NCBI RefSeq assembly: GCF_037975245.1
Contig: NC_092574.1
Location: 10,247,713-10,311,712, forward strand
Direction of reading: 5' to 3'
Length of the DNA: 64,000 nt
Source: Apostichopus japonicus
Taxonomy: Eukaryota; Echinodermata; Holothuroidea; Aspidochirotida; Stichopodidae
Shown here: positions 12,860-27,900 of the stretch, one piece after another
How the letters are laid out: the number at the start of each line of letters is the position of its first letter
Position numbering within the stretch: the first letter of the stretch is position 1
Notes under the pieces: generated by a model
The model's input: the letters and a program-made list of their open reading frames with translations, nothing else
Database searches by the model: none
What the model was told of the DNA's origin: nothing
Position numbers and translations under genes: made by a program

Positions 12860-12935
12860 ATGAATACTTATCGTATCGTAGCGGCCGTATCGTTGGCGCT
12901 ATTGTTTGTTTTCGTTGCTTCTGTCTTAGGAAATA
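12860..12935 (+). CDS. Exon 1: signal peptide
   Basis: Encodes residues 1-25: MNTYR, then a hydrophobic core ([19 protein letters not shown]). Cleavage is plausible just after VLG. The ATG at 12860 is the only in-frame ATG that gives a clean signal peptide. The donor GTAAGG follows at 12936, and the exon ends in phase 1, matching the next exon. The frame reads on past the donor to a stop at 13069, but that part has no domain. Confidence 0.75.
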
Positions 12936-15900
12936 GTAAGGAGTTATCACGGTCTCACAACATGAATATACCATACGATACAAAATCATATCACAATTTT
13001 CAACTTGGTTTCATCGGTATGTGGCAAACTCGGCTGCCCGAAGAATGCCGGTACCACTATCACATGTGACAATTTAAAGGAACATTTAAAGGAAAAATTT
13101 AAAGGAACACTCCAGTGGAGTGGTCAGGGTACAGGGACAAAGGACAGAAGCTTGACGTTTTGAAAAGGGAGTCAGATAGGGCTGCCTAGTCTCGCCACAG
13201 TTGGGTAGAGGATCGTGAGAGAGGTAGAGCAGAAACTCCCAGGGTGTAGTGGAAAGATCATAGGAGGACGAGCGGTATGGAATATCCGCTATGCTGATGA
13301 CACCACCCTGATTGCTAATAACAAGAAGGAAATCATGAACATTGCAGAACACCTCAAACAAGAAAGCTTAAAGATGGGTCTTCGTATTAACAACTCAGAG
13401 ACATGCACAATGACAGTGCATGGAAAGGGGAATGTGAAGATCCAGGATGATGAGCTTGAAAATCTGAGGAAATTTAAGTTTCTGGGATCGTACACAGCTG
13501 ATGAAGGAGAGAGAATCACAGACATCAAGGTCAGAATAGAACAAGCAAAGAGCATAGTTTCAAATTGATCAGATGTATGGAAGTCTAAGGACATATGCTA
13601 TAAGTTGAAAGTGAACCTCGCAAAGGCTAGTATTTGTCCGGGAGTGCTGTTCAAAACGGCTGCGAAAGATGGACTTTGGGAAAGATAGAGGAGAAGGCAA
13701 TTGAGGTTTTGGAGAAGAGTTTTGAGAGTCAGCTGGAGATAGAGAGAGGCGTACACACGAATGGATTAGAAGGAGAGTTGATATCACTGTAGAGAAAGGA
13801 ATGTTGGAAGAAGTAAGGAAGAGGAAGTTGAGAAAGTATGATCTCTGGAAGGGAAGAAGCAACAGCTTAGTTTTGGCAACGATTGAAGGAGAGGTGTGCG
13901 CAATAGGAAGACGAAGAAGAAGAACGGTTGGCTTGATAACAACAAAGAGTAAAGAGGAAGTTTACGGCCCTAATAACAGGGTTATAGGGCAAACTGAACT
14001 GTTTGGTTAAACCATTTGTTTAAGCAGGGATATTGACGATCACAGAGACCATGTTGTCATACAATTGATTTCAAGCACGACTTGCTCGACAAATCATTTA
14101 CGTCTTGAGTTAGGGGCCGAGGAGTAGGGCGTATATGGTAAGGTTATAGTGTTGGTAAAGGAATCCGTGCTGGTGATGATGGTTGTCTTGGTGTCAGTGC
14201 TGAATTGGATCTCGATACTTGTTTTATACTGTTCAAACCGCTAAGCTTCCAGACAACATGTTGAATTGGATGACATGTTTGAACCTGTATGCAAGGAAAA
14301 GTACAAGCATCATAACTAACTGCTAACCTTGTTACTGCCCCTCAATTTTTAGTAGACATGAGACGAATCAGCTTCCTATATTATATTTATTTACCTTTTT
14401 AAGTAGCTCTTAATCACCCAATTGACTGCTTTCCTGACGCGTTTTGTAACCTTGATTTGAGAAATGTTAAGCTAAATTTCCTGATATTTAAGTATTTATA
14501 ACGTAAATAACACATTTATTGTGTGTGATACGTGTTGTCATTACTAAAAGTTCGTATAAGGTCTTAGGGGCAAATCACTCCTCTAAAGCTATATTTCCGC
14601 TTGACCGTTAGTGTTTAAGTCTCTTCGAAGTGACGAATACTGAGATATTTATATCAAACTAACCTATTTCCACGTGAGAAAGAAGATGGTTGAAATGTTC
14701 TTATATTGTATATGGCAGTTATATAGTGAACACATATTCCTAAATCAACACATTCCATCCTTGTTTATTGTATGGATTGAATATTCAAAGTTTTATTGTC
14801 GATTTGAAGTTTCCATTTGCCTCTCTTTCAAGTTAAGATGGGCTGCAACATTTAAGTGAAACACAAGTTAAATTAAGTTTCAATTGTGTCATACAACGAC
14901 GTCCCCTTTGCATTTGAGAATTTTCAAATTTCTTCTACAAAACTCCTATGAAACCAATTAGAAAATAGTTAATTTGTCTCCTTTCAGTCTACGTATAGAT
15001 CATTCATTGAATGCTCATAATGACAAGACGTGATTATTTTAAACTTGTTTCTTTCTAGAGTGCTATGCACGTTGATTTTGTTGAATACGAAACATTTATG
15101 CGCACATTTTGGATATTGAGGACCACTTATTGTAAACCATGTATGGGTTTACATGGTTGACTGGTATATCCTGTACCTCTCCCGTGATGCCATTCCCCTA
15201 TGCACTACCGTGTTTCCGGGATTTTTTTCATCTAACACTAAACCATGATCCTGATGCTTACATCGCAGTTCCGTTCTGTAAATTGATCAATTAATTCATA
15301 CACCGTTAGTCATTCAACAGGTTGAACGGGCGACTATCATATTCAATGCCCACAAGCTTACTTTCTCATATTGATGTAAGCAGAGCTTTAACAACGTAAA
15401 TTCTTACCAGTGTACATCAAAGTCATTCTCTAAATTTGGTTTTAAGTATTTGGAATTCATAACTCTTTACATCATACTTCGAACTATACATTTTCCCGAA
15501 CATTAGGACGGTGGATATCAGGTGCATGCATAGCATGTCTCTCTGCACGAATCTTCCCCCATACTATCGTTATACACGTTCGGAGTGGGAGCTCTGTTAA
15601 TGGCGGCTTCTAGGTGTGGAATCATGTAAGGATTATTTTGACCATGGGGGTTAACGGTACTTCCATCTTCATATTGGTCTATAGAGTGTCACTATTTTGG
15701 GCTGTTTCGCAAAGATCCACTCTATTTCTGAGGAAATGTGCCATTGTTCTCTATTAATTTTCATTGCTATTGCCATCCCCGTTACCTTACTCACAAGAAA
15801 CAGGAGGTATGGGAGGTGAACCTGGCGGTGGGTGTTGGGAGAAGGCAGGGTAGAGGTAGGTGGACGTCATGTATTGATGGATACCTTACCGCCGTACACG

Positions 15901-18900
15901 ATGATGCAGATAAATTTTTGCTTCACTGAAAAGCTCACTTTTCGTCTCGGTGGTAAAAAAGACTAAGTGATCGTTTGGCAATTTTAACACTATGAAGAAG
16001 TGAGGTCGATGCATGAAAGGTTTTCTTAAAACAGCTAGACAAAGTGCCCTACATATGATTGATCTGATTCAATTGTGCATAGGTTGTTTAGTGGCAACGC
16101 GTTAACAACACGTTATTCGTTGTATTTTTGATAATTAAAAGCGACGGGCTACTAATCAAAACTCCTTTGAAGTTTCTCGCTTAAGTACCGTATACTAAGT
16201 TCCATCGTTCATGCGTAACTGCCATTGAAGCTACTTTTCTTTAAACAAACAACCTACGGAAATGCACGTGGAGCGCTTGTGTATGAAAGAAAAAACAGAA
16301 CTAAACTGGTTAATAACAAAAAATCAACAATATGGCTATGGCTTCTCGGTTGTTTATCGTTTCTTGTTTTCTAATGACTTCGACAAGGGGCGCCAGTGTG
16401 TTTGTGTACCATTTACACTTAAAGGTGTGAATGAACTCTTTCGTTGTATTCTGCTAACGTTTTCTTTTCTCCTTTGTGCCTCACTATAGCACTTAATAAG
16501 GCAATTATCCTACTTAACGATTGGTCATATTTGAAGGGTTGGAAAGCAATATTATTATACCACTTTAATTGTTTAAAACTTTCTGCATTAAATATAGTAA
16601 AAATAGGTATACTATCAATTTTCGGTGCATGCCATGCTCTCACCCTCTCCCTCCTTCGAACCGAAAACAGTACCCTACCATGGGCAAACAAACTCCCACA
16701 CAGATTAACACGAACTCCCCCACAAAAAAAGCAAAAAATACAGAACCACACTGTTATCTGTACATCGCTAATACTGCCACCGAATGTCGCTATATGAACA
16801 TTTAGTTACACACTTTCTCAACCAATATAGTGTTAAATGAGGGCGTTAAGGCCAAATACGCTTGAAAAACTAGAAGTGCATTTTCCTGCAAATACGCAAT
16901 ATTTTAGTGCGCGTGGAGTGCTTGCAGTATTAGGAAGAACTTCTCGGTTGTTCATAGTGTTATTTTTCGGCGGATATCACACCAGTAAGTGTAGTCATGT
17001 AGGTACCTGCAAAGTGAGGGCGCTTGTGAGGGCCGTGACAGGCTCAGCATAAGTTGCCTACGCAGATAGCCTCAGAAACCTACAAATGTACAGAGAATAT
17101 ATGAAGTTTCAACGTCCATTCATGTAGGTATCGTTCACTGTCTTGGTCAATATTGTAGCGTGTACGCGAACTACAATATGAAACATATTTACCTCTTGCT
17201 AAGATTTTAAACTATTGTAAGCATTTAACTCATAAAGAAACTTACATAATGATTTACGGTTTTCTTTATTCTCAGATTATAACGAATGTGCTGTTCGCCC
17301 ATGTGAACACAGATGTATGAATACGCAGGGTAGTTACAAATGTTACTGCGAGCACGGATACTTATTATTACCTGACGGAAGGAGTTGTACAGGTAAGAAC
17401 TGAGGGATTTCGAAACATTTTAACAAACTCAATGACAGAGTCTGAGTAACTGGCGTCCTTCTTTAATTGTGCAGAAAGATCCCATAAGCCATTAGCGCAA
17501 GTAGCTCAGTTCTTAACACAATGAGACTTGCTATGAGGGTATATATATAACCCCCTTTTTCGAAAAGTGAGCTCAATGTTCCAGCAGTACATACGAGAAG
17601 CTTAAGGACAGGACAAAAGATTAATAAAGGAACAATAGATTTTTGTTTGTATTTTTGTTTGTTTTTTGAAGCAACATTTCGATTTTCAATTGAAATGACA
17701 CTGCAGTTTTCAACTTGTTCTTTTGTGTACGATTTACATAACACGCGTAAGATCTCTGTCTTTCAATCTCCGCCAAAAAAAAAAAAAAGGTTGAGAGAAA
17801 ATGAGTCTCACGTTTTCATTTTGAGATGTGACTGAAACTAGGTCTACAGTCATGCGGTATCAGTTGCAGTAGTGAATTGTGTTGGCCTCTGAAATGTCTG
17901 AACAGTTACGGATTCCAAACCCTTTTTTGTTTGCTTCTGAACTCACTTGCTAACGCTTCTAGCAATGTAAAAACAAGTTTGAACTATTACAAATTGTCAG
18001 AAGTATACCTATACCACAGAGGGTGCGTTGATGCTAGAACATTTAACTTTCAATTTATATGAAATATGTCAGTTATCAGGCAAGTATAAGCAAGAAAGCA
18101 GTATTGTTTTTATTTCACTTCCAAAGCACAACATACTGTATCAAGAAATCAAGGTAACATAGTTTACGTTTAAGTTGTAAGTGTTAGCAGAGTAAGATGT
18201 CTAAACACCTGTACAAACAGAAAATCATGGTTGTGATTTTGTTTGGTTCGATATTCTTGGTGTCTTTGAGTTTTCTTTGCGCTTTGTGGGTCCTATTTTC
18301 TTGAAAATAATAAGCCCAGTTGAACAATCGGACAAATGGTGATACAAAAACTTCTTTGGAAATTGGTTATGCTGTCCACCAAAGTCAGCCTTGAAGCAAA
18401 GGGGTTTTCGATGTGGGTTAATGGTTGTCATTGTATATCGGCTTATAACGACATTAATTAGTCAAGTAATTATTTAACAAAAAAGGAAAAGGGCAGTGAA
18501 TCCTTTTACGAGTAATTCTGTTGTTGCCACAATTCGTGCTGCTTCAAAGGTGCAGGATTAGACAGCTACATTTTGATTGAAAAGGCCGTCTTTGCCAGGA
18601 ATCAAAGAGATTCTCGACTTAAGCCCTGTGACCTTCTCACAATTGTGAAAAGATCAGAGAGCTACAGTTAAATAACAACGAAGTGAGATGTAAAGACACC
18701 GTCTGCTTGCTGAACGAGAAAGGTTTGTTTTTTCCCGGTAATTCAGAATGGTCTGTGTTTTGAATCAGTTGTAGAAGTGGCTAGATTGAAATTGTTGAGT
18801 ACGATATGGTCGGGTGGACACTCGGGAAATGGACGGGGGTGTGTGTGGGGGGGGGGGGCGGAGTCAGCGATCACCTGAAGATTGTTTTATTTGGTTTTGA

Positions 18901-21900
18901 TTGTGCGATATACAAAATATGATATGCAATTAGTTATATGACTATGGAACAGTACAGGAAAAACTATCCACTCAATCCCTACATCTCCATTTATTCAGTT
19001 GTTCCATAACAACTCCCTGATTTATTCCACTGATGAGTTGAGCAAAAGTCATCATTTAACATTATATTGGTACAAAAAACGATGTCTGGAATCTGCGGTT
19101 CCACAATCAAAGTAAACTTTCGGTAATAGAACTGTATCTTATCACTCTCGAGGTAAATCTATAGATTTATGAATTTTATAGGTGTATATAATTTTATGTA
19201 ATTGATATGGAGGATAATTGTTTTCACTTTGTCTTTTCCTGCCTTTTCAACGGTTAGTTTTTATGAAACCTTTGCTAATTCCTCGGCTGTTTTCCTTTCT
19301 CCCTGTTGCTCTTGTTAATTTGAATAGGAGTTTTGCCACTATCGCGCTTTAAAGCTTTCATAAATGATTTTGAATTGTAATAGAGAAACATATGACCTTC
19401 TGAAAATACTTCCCGTTGGACTTTGCTTAGTTTCAAAGATACATTCTAAATTATGGATTAGGTCGTTGACAAATCAAGAGGCCTTGCATTTTTCAAAACG
19501 GTGAGCTCTGCGAAAGGATTCCTAAATCATTGCTAAAGAAAATTAGAGATAAAAGGAGGGCAGCTCTCTCTTTGATAGGTATATATGCTATGTCCGACCA
19601 CGCAAACGCAAACGAAGTCATTTCGTACATGAGAATTTCTTCCACCTGCCTTTTTTTACATGTTTGATATTGTTTGGAAATCTTTACATTTCTTCCAAAA
19701 ATGACTGTCATAATTAATGTAAGTTAAAACCAAAAGTTGGTAGATATAATATATTTTTGGGAGTGGTCTACGATGCATTTGCGCTGCAGACTTTAGCAAG
19801 TCTGGACGATCCGAAACTTTGATACAAGAATTAAGTGAGAATGAGGGCAAACGTCCCGCCGCGACGTACTGCCGTCTTGCGAGAGAAACAAAAATATGTA
19901 CCATATTGTAAATAGAATAATTATGATCTCCTTTGAATAAAGGGATTTTGAGGAGCTACATATGACATTTTTGGTAAGGAGGAGTGTTGTTTTGTCTTTT
20001 GCAGCTGATGATCGATGTTACAAAACAAGATGTGCGTTTGGCTGCATACAGTATTCAGATGGCTTCAGGTGCTACTGCCCAGGTGGTCTGCAATTAACAT
20101 CCGATGGCCTCGGATGCCAAGGTTGGTTACCAGATGCGAATCAATTGTCTTTAAATTACGAAAGCAGATATGGCAAAACCACCGATTTGTACATTTTCTT
20201 CTAAATAAGAAACAGAAAGGTCAAGTTCACGTAAGTTTCGTCGGCATTAGCAAGACGAAGCGTGTGGTGTCAAGTTAACGGGTTCTTAAAGTTGCAAATA
20301 GAAACTTTCCAATCAAATTACGGAAAAGCTACACCATTATCTTCTATGAACCCTGAAATTATTTGTAATTGACAACTATTCACCAGGGACTTGTCTGTCT
20401 TTCTGTAATCTGCAGAAAACTGTTTTAATATTAATTTTCAAAACTGAGCTTTTGACGAATGCACATTTAAATTCGGCAAGTATAATTGTCCAATCATTTA
20501 CAGTAGAAATACGTATTGTACCGTCTGCTTATGATGAGATAAGCGTACCAGGACATGGAGTCCATACGCTCGCGTGGGTTTTGATTGGGAGAATGGGATA
20601 ACGTTTGTTCTGTATATAGAGTTAAAACTTCCAGTACCAGGAATTATTTAACACCATGCTATCATTTGAAATCCCTGAAATGTTCAATGCGTGAAATATG
20701 CAAAGCAGTTAAACATCTTGAGCCCACGCGGTGTATAGAGAAATTTCAAGTATTGAGTATTGGCAAGTGAACAGCTTAAGGAAAACAAATTTTCCAAAGT
20801 GCAGAGTATAGTGTAATTTTCTTCCTTGAAGTTCGTAGTTTTAGTAGATAGCAATATCTGAAAATGTTCTACTTCTCTTTACTGAACAGAGGGATTGCAA
20901 GAAGATTTTTCATGTCGTAAACAGCTATGACTCGACACATGAACAAATTACATTTTATTTTTCAGTGGGCCTATATCAGAGTTACAACGTTTCAATATCT
21001 TTGGATTCTGACGCCTCTCAATCAAAAATAAATAGCTGAATATATAAAGTTCAATCAAATCATTGGATTGTTGTTTTTACCCTATTGTTAATTGTAATGG
21101 CAACAATTATTACATTTCGTCCAAGATGTTTGTCCATTGGATCAATGCTATTCAGCATCACTGAATTCAAAACGGCCTATGACACATGTAACATTTGTAA
21201 TACATTACGAACGAGGAACATAATAAAAAGCATGTAAAGTTTGTATCTAACTTGCCCTGCAAAGTCAAACACAACGGCAAACCGAATACCTTCAACATTA
21301 TTTGATACCGTTTTTTTGTTTGTAGATATTGATGAATGTTCTGATGGACAGACGAGATGCCCAACGGGGAGACGCTGTGTCAATACTTATGGGAACTATA
21401 TGTGCCTTTGTCCCAAGGGTAACCATTACGCTTACGTCGATGGAAGTTTAGAATGTGTTGGTAGGTTGTTCCTGGATTAGTTATCATCCTTAAAATCATA
21501 TAATATATATTAAGGAATTGAGACTGAAACTAATTCTGTTGCAGATAAAAATTACTCTGGCAAAAAAAATCTTATAATATTATGTTGCCAATAATTGACT
21601 AAAACTTACCTAAAATGCTTCATTCGTGGTAAATCACGATAATAAAAATATGCGGAATCGTTACAGTATATTGGACATGTCCTACTTTAATTCACCCGAC
21701 ATATATTTCAATCCTTTTCAATAAAGTGGAAAATAACTTGTAGGTTTAGTTAAACCAGCTTTCCTCGATTATTGACATTAATTTAAGGACGTGTCCATCT
21801 CTAAGGTAGATGCATCTCTTGGGGATCAAGTAAAGCGCCCACATCGACGGCATGTAATTGCTTGACATTTGTTTAACTTGATTGTGGTGAATGATATCGC

Positions 21901-24900
21901 TTGTTTTGGCCTTGTGAAATGCCTACAGACGTCCGAGATCATCAACAAATAATTCCATATCAGCCTTTTATTTATGCACTCATCTTGTAGCCGGTAAGTG
22001 TGTTTACGAAAATACAAACGATGTTAATTTAACAATCTACAGGATGCAACAGCGATATGAATGACCTCGGGATGTTGTTGAATAATTGTGTTTTTGTTAA
22101 CTTAGTTCTATGTTTACTGGAAAACAACTGAATCTTCCTAACAATGGAGACATCAAAACACGAAAAGATAGAAAGGAAAAGGTAATCTTACTGTCTTAGG
22201 TAGCTTAGATTGCAACTTGGATCAATTAAGTTGTGTTTCAAAGTAGAAATGGAATCATATCGAGTTACATAATGTGTCTGCTTGTTGGTTTCCGCAATAC
22301 TATATCATGGGTTGCTGATGGCACCTTCCTCATTGTGCTGTGACATAACATTTACGAAGACTACATTGTTTGCAGTAATTCGTTAGATCTGGAGAAGGAG
22401 GTTAAATTCGTTCTTTCCTTGACCTACATACCAACAAAGAGAAAGAAAACATGCTTATTATTTATACCCACTCTGCAAACATGAAAACAAACGAAAATAC
22501 AAGAAGACGATCGTGCTTCTGACTCAGTGACATCGTTCTGGTGTAGTTTAGGTCTTTAGCTGGTATTCCATTTCATTATGTTTTAATTATTGTGTCACTT
22601 CCGGATGATTACTATAATTAGCAGATTGCAATCAGTATTACGTTGTTACAGTTACTGACCTGTTACATATCATTAGTCAGTGTAAATGTCACGGCGATGA
22701 TACTTTCTAAATAATAATAAGAAAAGAAGAAGAAATTATACAAACGGCAGATTCTTTTCTAGTGGTCTGATCCATACCATAATTATTTGACATTAACCCT
22801 AGTGATACCATTTAATTTATTTGCATTTTAAAACAAAACGTTGAACAACTACAGTATATTAACCAACAGCGAGTTAAAATAAAAAGATATATTTGGGAAA
22901 TCTTGTGCTCATCAAATCACATATGCGGACCCTACTTTTCTGCTTGCATGGTTGTGATCCCTACAATAAACCATTTCTTGTTTCATATTATTAGATATGG
23001 ATGAATGCAATATGCAGATGCACAGTTGCCATGAGGACGCCCATTGTATCAATGCTCCTGAAGGGTATGAATGTGAATGCAACGGAGGGTTCGTTGGGGA
23101 TGGCTACAAATGTGCTGAGTTAGGTAAGAAACCTTGTTGTGATGTATTAAGAAATTCTTCTTAGTTTCTTTGGAGAATGTATGTACCTGACGGATAGCGT
23201 ATATGTTTTCACTCAAAGGTAAGGTTCTTTCCTATAGGGCCTATCTGTATCTTGAGCTGATGCTCTCAGTCAAACTGGCGTCAGACAGGGTGCCACCTAA
23301 TGACTTACTTGTGTCATTTACATGTAGTCTCTCAAACACTCACTGGAGCAAAAAGGGGAGCTACCAAACCCCTGAGTAGATTTTTTTGATATGCACATTT
23401 TATTAAATATCGTCTTTCAGAATCTGTCTGCAAAAACGCATGTTTATATTACCAAAAGTAAGTAACATATTGCAATATACAAACTAAATAACAGCACGTG
23501 TTTTATCGACTCGTTAAGTGCAGGCCTAACGCCCTAGGCCCGATACTTCGCCCCCCCCCCCCACTCTACCTACACCTATGCATTGCACCGCTGCATATTA
23601 TGTGATTTCATAAGGTTTGTCTACTGTTCGATCAGTGTAAAATGTGTTACATATATTCATTCTTGCCTTTGATACATTTGTCCGGTTTCGTCGATACATG
23701 ATATATCCTTATCATCGTTAAAAAATATGTGCAAAAACTACTAAACGTCACCGAAACCGTTGATGATGCTACACCGATACTAACTACGTACTACGCGGTT
23801 TCCTTAGGCAACTCGGAAGTTTCACACATGCCAGAAGCCCCTTTATCATGCTGAATGTTCCCTGTGTATCTGTCTATATCCTTCCATAAGGTTTGGTAAT
23901 CATACAGGAAGTTCCTAGCACAATTATGATGAATGTTGATTGCACATGTCGAGTATTATATTCCCCTAAACGTTCATTAGAGACGCCGGAGTTACTAGCA
24001 CACATGTCTTAGATTCTTTGCACATGCCGGGGCATGTTTTTTGCACATTGAGGTTCCACGCCCTTGCCGCAGGTTCCATACAAATGTCGCGGTAGAACCC
24101 ACGCCTCGGCCGTAAGTTCCTTGTCCAAGCTGTAAGATGATTTCGTAATGAATTCCCGCAACATCTAGGACTTTGATGTACTTGTCGGAATTTCCTTTAC
24201 TATGCAGATGATCCTTGTTCTTGCATATGTTAGGGTCCTTGCCCATACCAGACGCTCCTCTCCAATTCTGCAGGTTGCATGCTCATAACGGACGTCATGC
24301 GCATGCAGGAGATCATATTTTGACCACATACCGAGGGTTTCTAGCTCATGCCATGAGCTAGTGCACGTTGCCGACACCAATAACAACAAGAAACATTCAG
24401 TTGATGTGGCAATGTGTTAAATGGATCATTACCAAAGCATTGCATTAATGTCGAACCTAAAGCAGATCTGCCACATCCATTTTCGCCAGCCGCCCCATAA
24501 AGCCACGTTATAGATGCTTGGCTTTTCGTCGTGTCGTTTGGATTCACTCTGTTTTACGATATATTTTTGTGGCCAGGAGACTGTGGAAGCCATCAATCTA
24601 CACCTATTAAATACAAAAAGGACCTGACAATTCCGTGTACAAATTTATGGGGACTGCTTCTTGCGTTTTCAACTTTGAACTTACGCCGATAGTCGGTAGA
24701 TAGTTACATTTATGTTATTTTAGGAAGGTCGGATTGTAAATATAGTAGTAATGAAAACTTGAGAGCACATTTTAACTTTGATCCCGCGCAGATGGCTTGG
24801 GCAAAAATGTAATGTTTTACCTACAGTTTTAATAAAATATGTATATATATATATACATATACTGAATTCCCATTTACCGCCAAAGTAGATATTCAACCTA

Positions 24901-27900
24901 GTTCGTTGACCCGAAGTGTTCTTTTCTGTCGCTATCTGTGATGTTTCTCGGGTAACGACTGCAACCTTTTGTGTTAAGAAAGAGAACTATCTGACTTAAA
25001 CTTTTGACTCGACAAATAATAAATAACTGCCTATACTAAAAATCATAATTTTAAAAAGGTGAGGTAATTTACCTCTTATGGTACACAACATTCTTTGTTT
25101 TATACGTGCTTACAGTTTAACTACCTTGTTAATTAATGGGACTATCGAGACAAACAAACGATATTGGCAATTGCATTGTTCTAGCTGTGGCTCTATGAAC
25201 AAGGTTGGGTGTACATCTGTTTCGAAATTTTTAGTTGGCATCTGTTATGTTTTGGTCACAGTTTGCGAAATACAATCACGTAAATAGGTTGGTTTACACA
25301 ACTGACAACATCAAATGTCAATCGTTAAAAAACTATTTATCAGCGTTTACGATTCAGTTTGTTGGTTTTACAAGGGAACGGGATTGAAATATTTGAAAGG
25401 TGCAATAATAAGGGAAAGTATCCTAAAGCTACATTTATAACACTTAGGCTATACACACAAAGATAATAACGGTATTGGTGTGAAACAAAGCTGAACAATT
25501 TATGTCAGCGTATATGCAGCCTACGCTTAAAATGTTACTGTATATATGTTCAATTCCTCTCAATACCTACGATAAATAGGTCACAACACGAATGAGGAGA
25601 ACCGGTTGCCGGAGATCCCTGCTAAAATGCCAAGACAACCCCGAGCCTATGCCTAATTCATATTTTGACAACCTTTCACTATCGACGACAAGCTCCTATT
25701 TGAAGTCTTCATTTGCTAATGATCGAGAAATTAGACAGCTATTTTAAGGCAAACTATTCAATCATGTGTTAACATTTCCTCCCGTCACTCGCCCACAGAT
25801 AGTCGAACATGCAGCGATAGTCCATGTTTTCCTGGCGCAGAGTGCACCGATACTGAGGTTGATGTTGACACAATCGACTTTGAACAAGTCGATTCGGTCC
25901 GAAGTTTTAACTGCGGAGATTGTCCGAGTGGACATACTGGAGACGGCATTGACTGTGCTCGTGAGTATATTCTGTCAAGACTTCTGGCCAAAATAAAACT
26001 AAGATGTTTGTTTTTGTCAATTGCAATCGTGCGTTGAGTGATGGGTAAACAGTATGTCGCTATACCGCCACATGATAAATTTCGTCTTAAACGCACCGTA
26101 TACAAAACTGACTGAGCCGTCTGCTCATCCAATCCTCTTTCATGAACACCGTCAAGAACTCAAACTCAAAGTGAATGAGTGTGTGGTTTTTGGTCGGTAG
26201 GTTACTTAGACGCACCTCAAAATTTATAATGGGCCCATTCAATAAACAATTTATTGATTTCGAATTTGATGGGACTTTTCTTAAGTTATCAAGGAAGCGA
26301 CATAATGATTGAGCATGAAAATGTTAAAGTCATTACATCTAACACCCTACTCGGTTTCAACCATGGAAGTTCATAACCGATGCGTCTGCAAATATTTCAC
26401 ATGTCAACATCAACCAAGTCTCTCATCTTAATATTAAATCTTTGCTTTGAAAGTACTGAGGATTCGGATGCTAATTATAACATTTGATATGGACCGGTAA
26501 TTATATATAAAATAGACTGCTGATTGAGAAGGAAGGAACTATTAATTAAGACTTTACCGGATTATATGGAAGTTGAAGCATTGTATCCTCAATAACAATG
26601 TTTTAATGGAGCCAAATTGTTCTAACGAGCAGTTGAATGGTAACGAATTTCCCTATACTCTCGCGGTACATACTCACACCGAAACGCAAAATAGAATTTG
26701 TGACTACGATGTTATGTCAACTTTTAGGTTTTCCTGATAAGACCCAGTTTAACCCCTTACGTAAATGCCGACTTGATCACACATGTGTTAGATACTTTGT
26801 ATTTAAGAGGAACACGGAGAGTGCTGGGCGAGACCGCAGTGCACAGCATGATTTGACCTTTACCCACGAGAAACTGGATACGATATAGCTCCCATCTAAT
26901 ACCGAGACTTATCTTTCCTTTTTTAATGCATCTTCGGTCAACTCAAACAATCACAAGAGGAATTACTACGGCATGCCATACGTTTCAAAAATGTCCAAAG
27001 CAATATAAGCATGTCCAAAATAATATAAGCATGTCCAAATTTATATAAACATGTCGAAACTAATATGAGTATGTCCAAAAATAATAAGAGCATGTCCAAA
27101 ATAATATGAGAGTGTCGAAAGACTATATGAGCATGTCCAACATATTAAAAGAATGTCGAAAAATAATACAAGAGGGACAAATGTAACTGCCTAATTCAAT
27201 TTTGTTTTGAACATTTTGGCGTTTTAAGTTACGCCATATGTTGCAAAATATCCAATAAAATATAAGCATGTCCAAACTTATATGAGCATGTCCAAATTTA
27301 TATAAACATGTCGAAACTAATATGAGTATGTCCAAAAATAATAAGAGCATGTCCAAACACATATAAGTATGTCAAAATATAATATGAGCACGCCCAAAAT
27401 TATATGAGAGTGTCGAATAATAATATAGAAGTCTCGAGTGTAACTGCTAACTTCAACTTTGTTATGAACATTTTGGCGTTTGAAGTCACGCCAAATGTTT
27501 CAAATATCGAACTTTTATATTGGTATGTCGAAAAAAATTAGCTTACAATACCTTCTTTGGAGGTAATTTGTATCAACTGACACAATGGTTATCATTATGA
27601 CAATATATTATTGAAATATTCTTCTGTTTTTGTGACGCAAATAATTCAAAATATGTAAAAACAAGACCATCACCTAACATTTTTCCTTTTTACATCCCTA
27701 CGTAATGTGAGTGGTTTCGCCCTGCCTAGAGGTGCTGAGATTATTCATATATTGTTGCGAAGGCAAAGAAGTTCACGTGCGAAAGTACGTACAACATGCA
27801 CAAGCGCTAACAGTACAGTAGTTATCACACATGCGTACGTTGACAGTGAAAATGAACTACTATACTGTGTTACTTTTTTAACGGAAAATTGTGACACTTA

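Noticed and set aside
16419-16805. Overlapping frames of up to 117 codons on both strands in intron 1
   Set aside because: No motif, splice-site context or codon pattern supports coding, and frames overlap on both strands.
25785-26132. 115-codon minus-strand frame
   Set aside because: It is a shadow of EGF exon 6 on the opposite strand.
26995-27420. Regular short repeats as a possible CRISPR array
   Set aside because: Unit and spacer are not distinguishable, the repeats are AT-rich and diverged, they are mirrored in a foldback structure, and the setting is eukaryotic.
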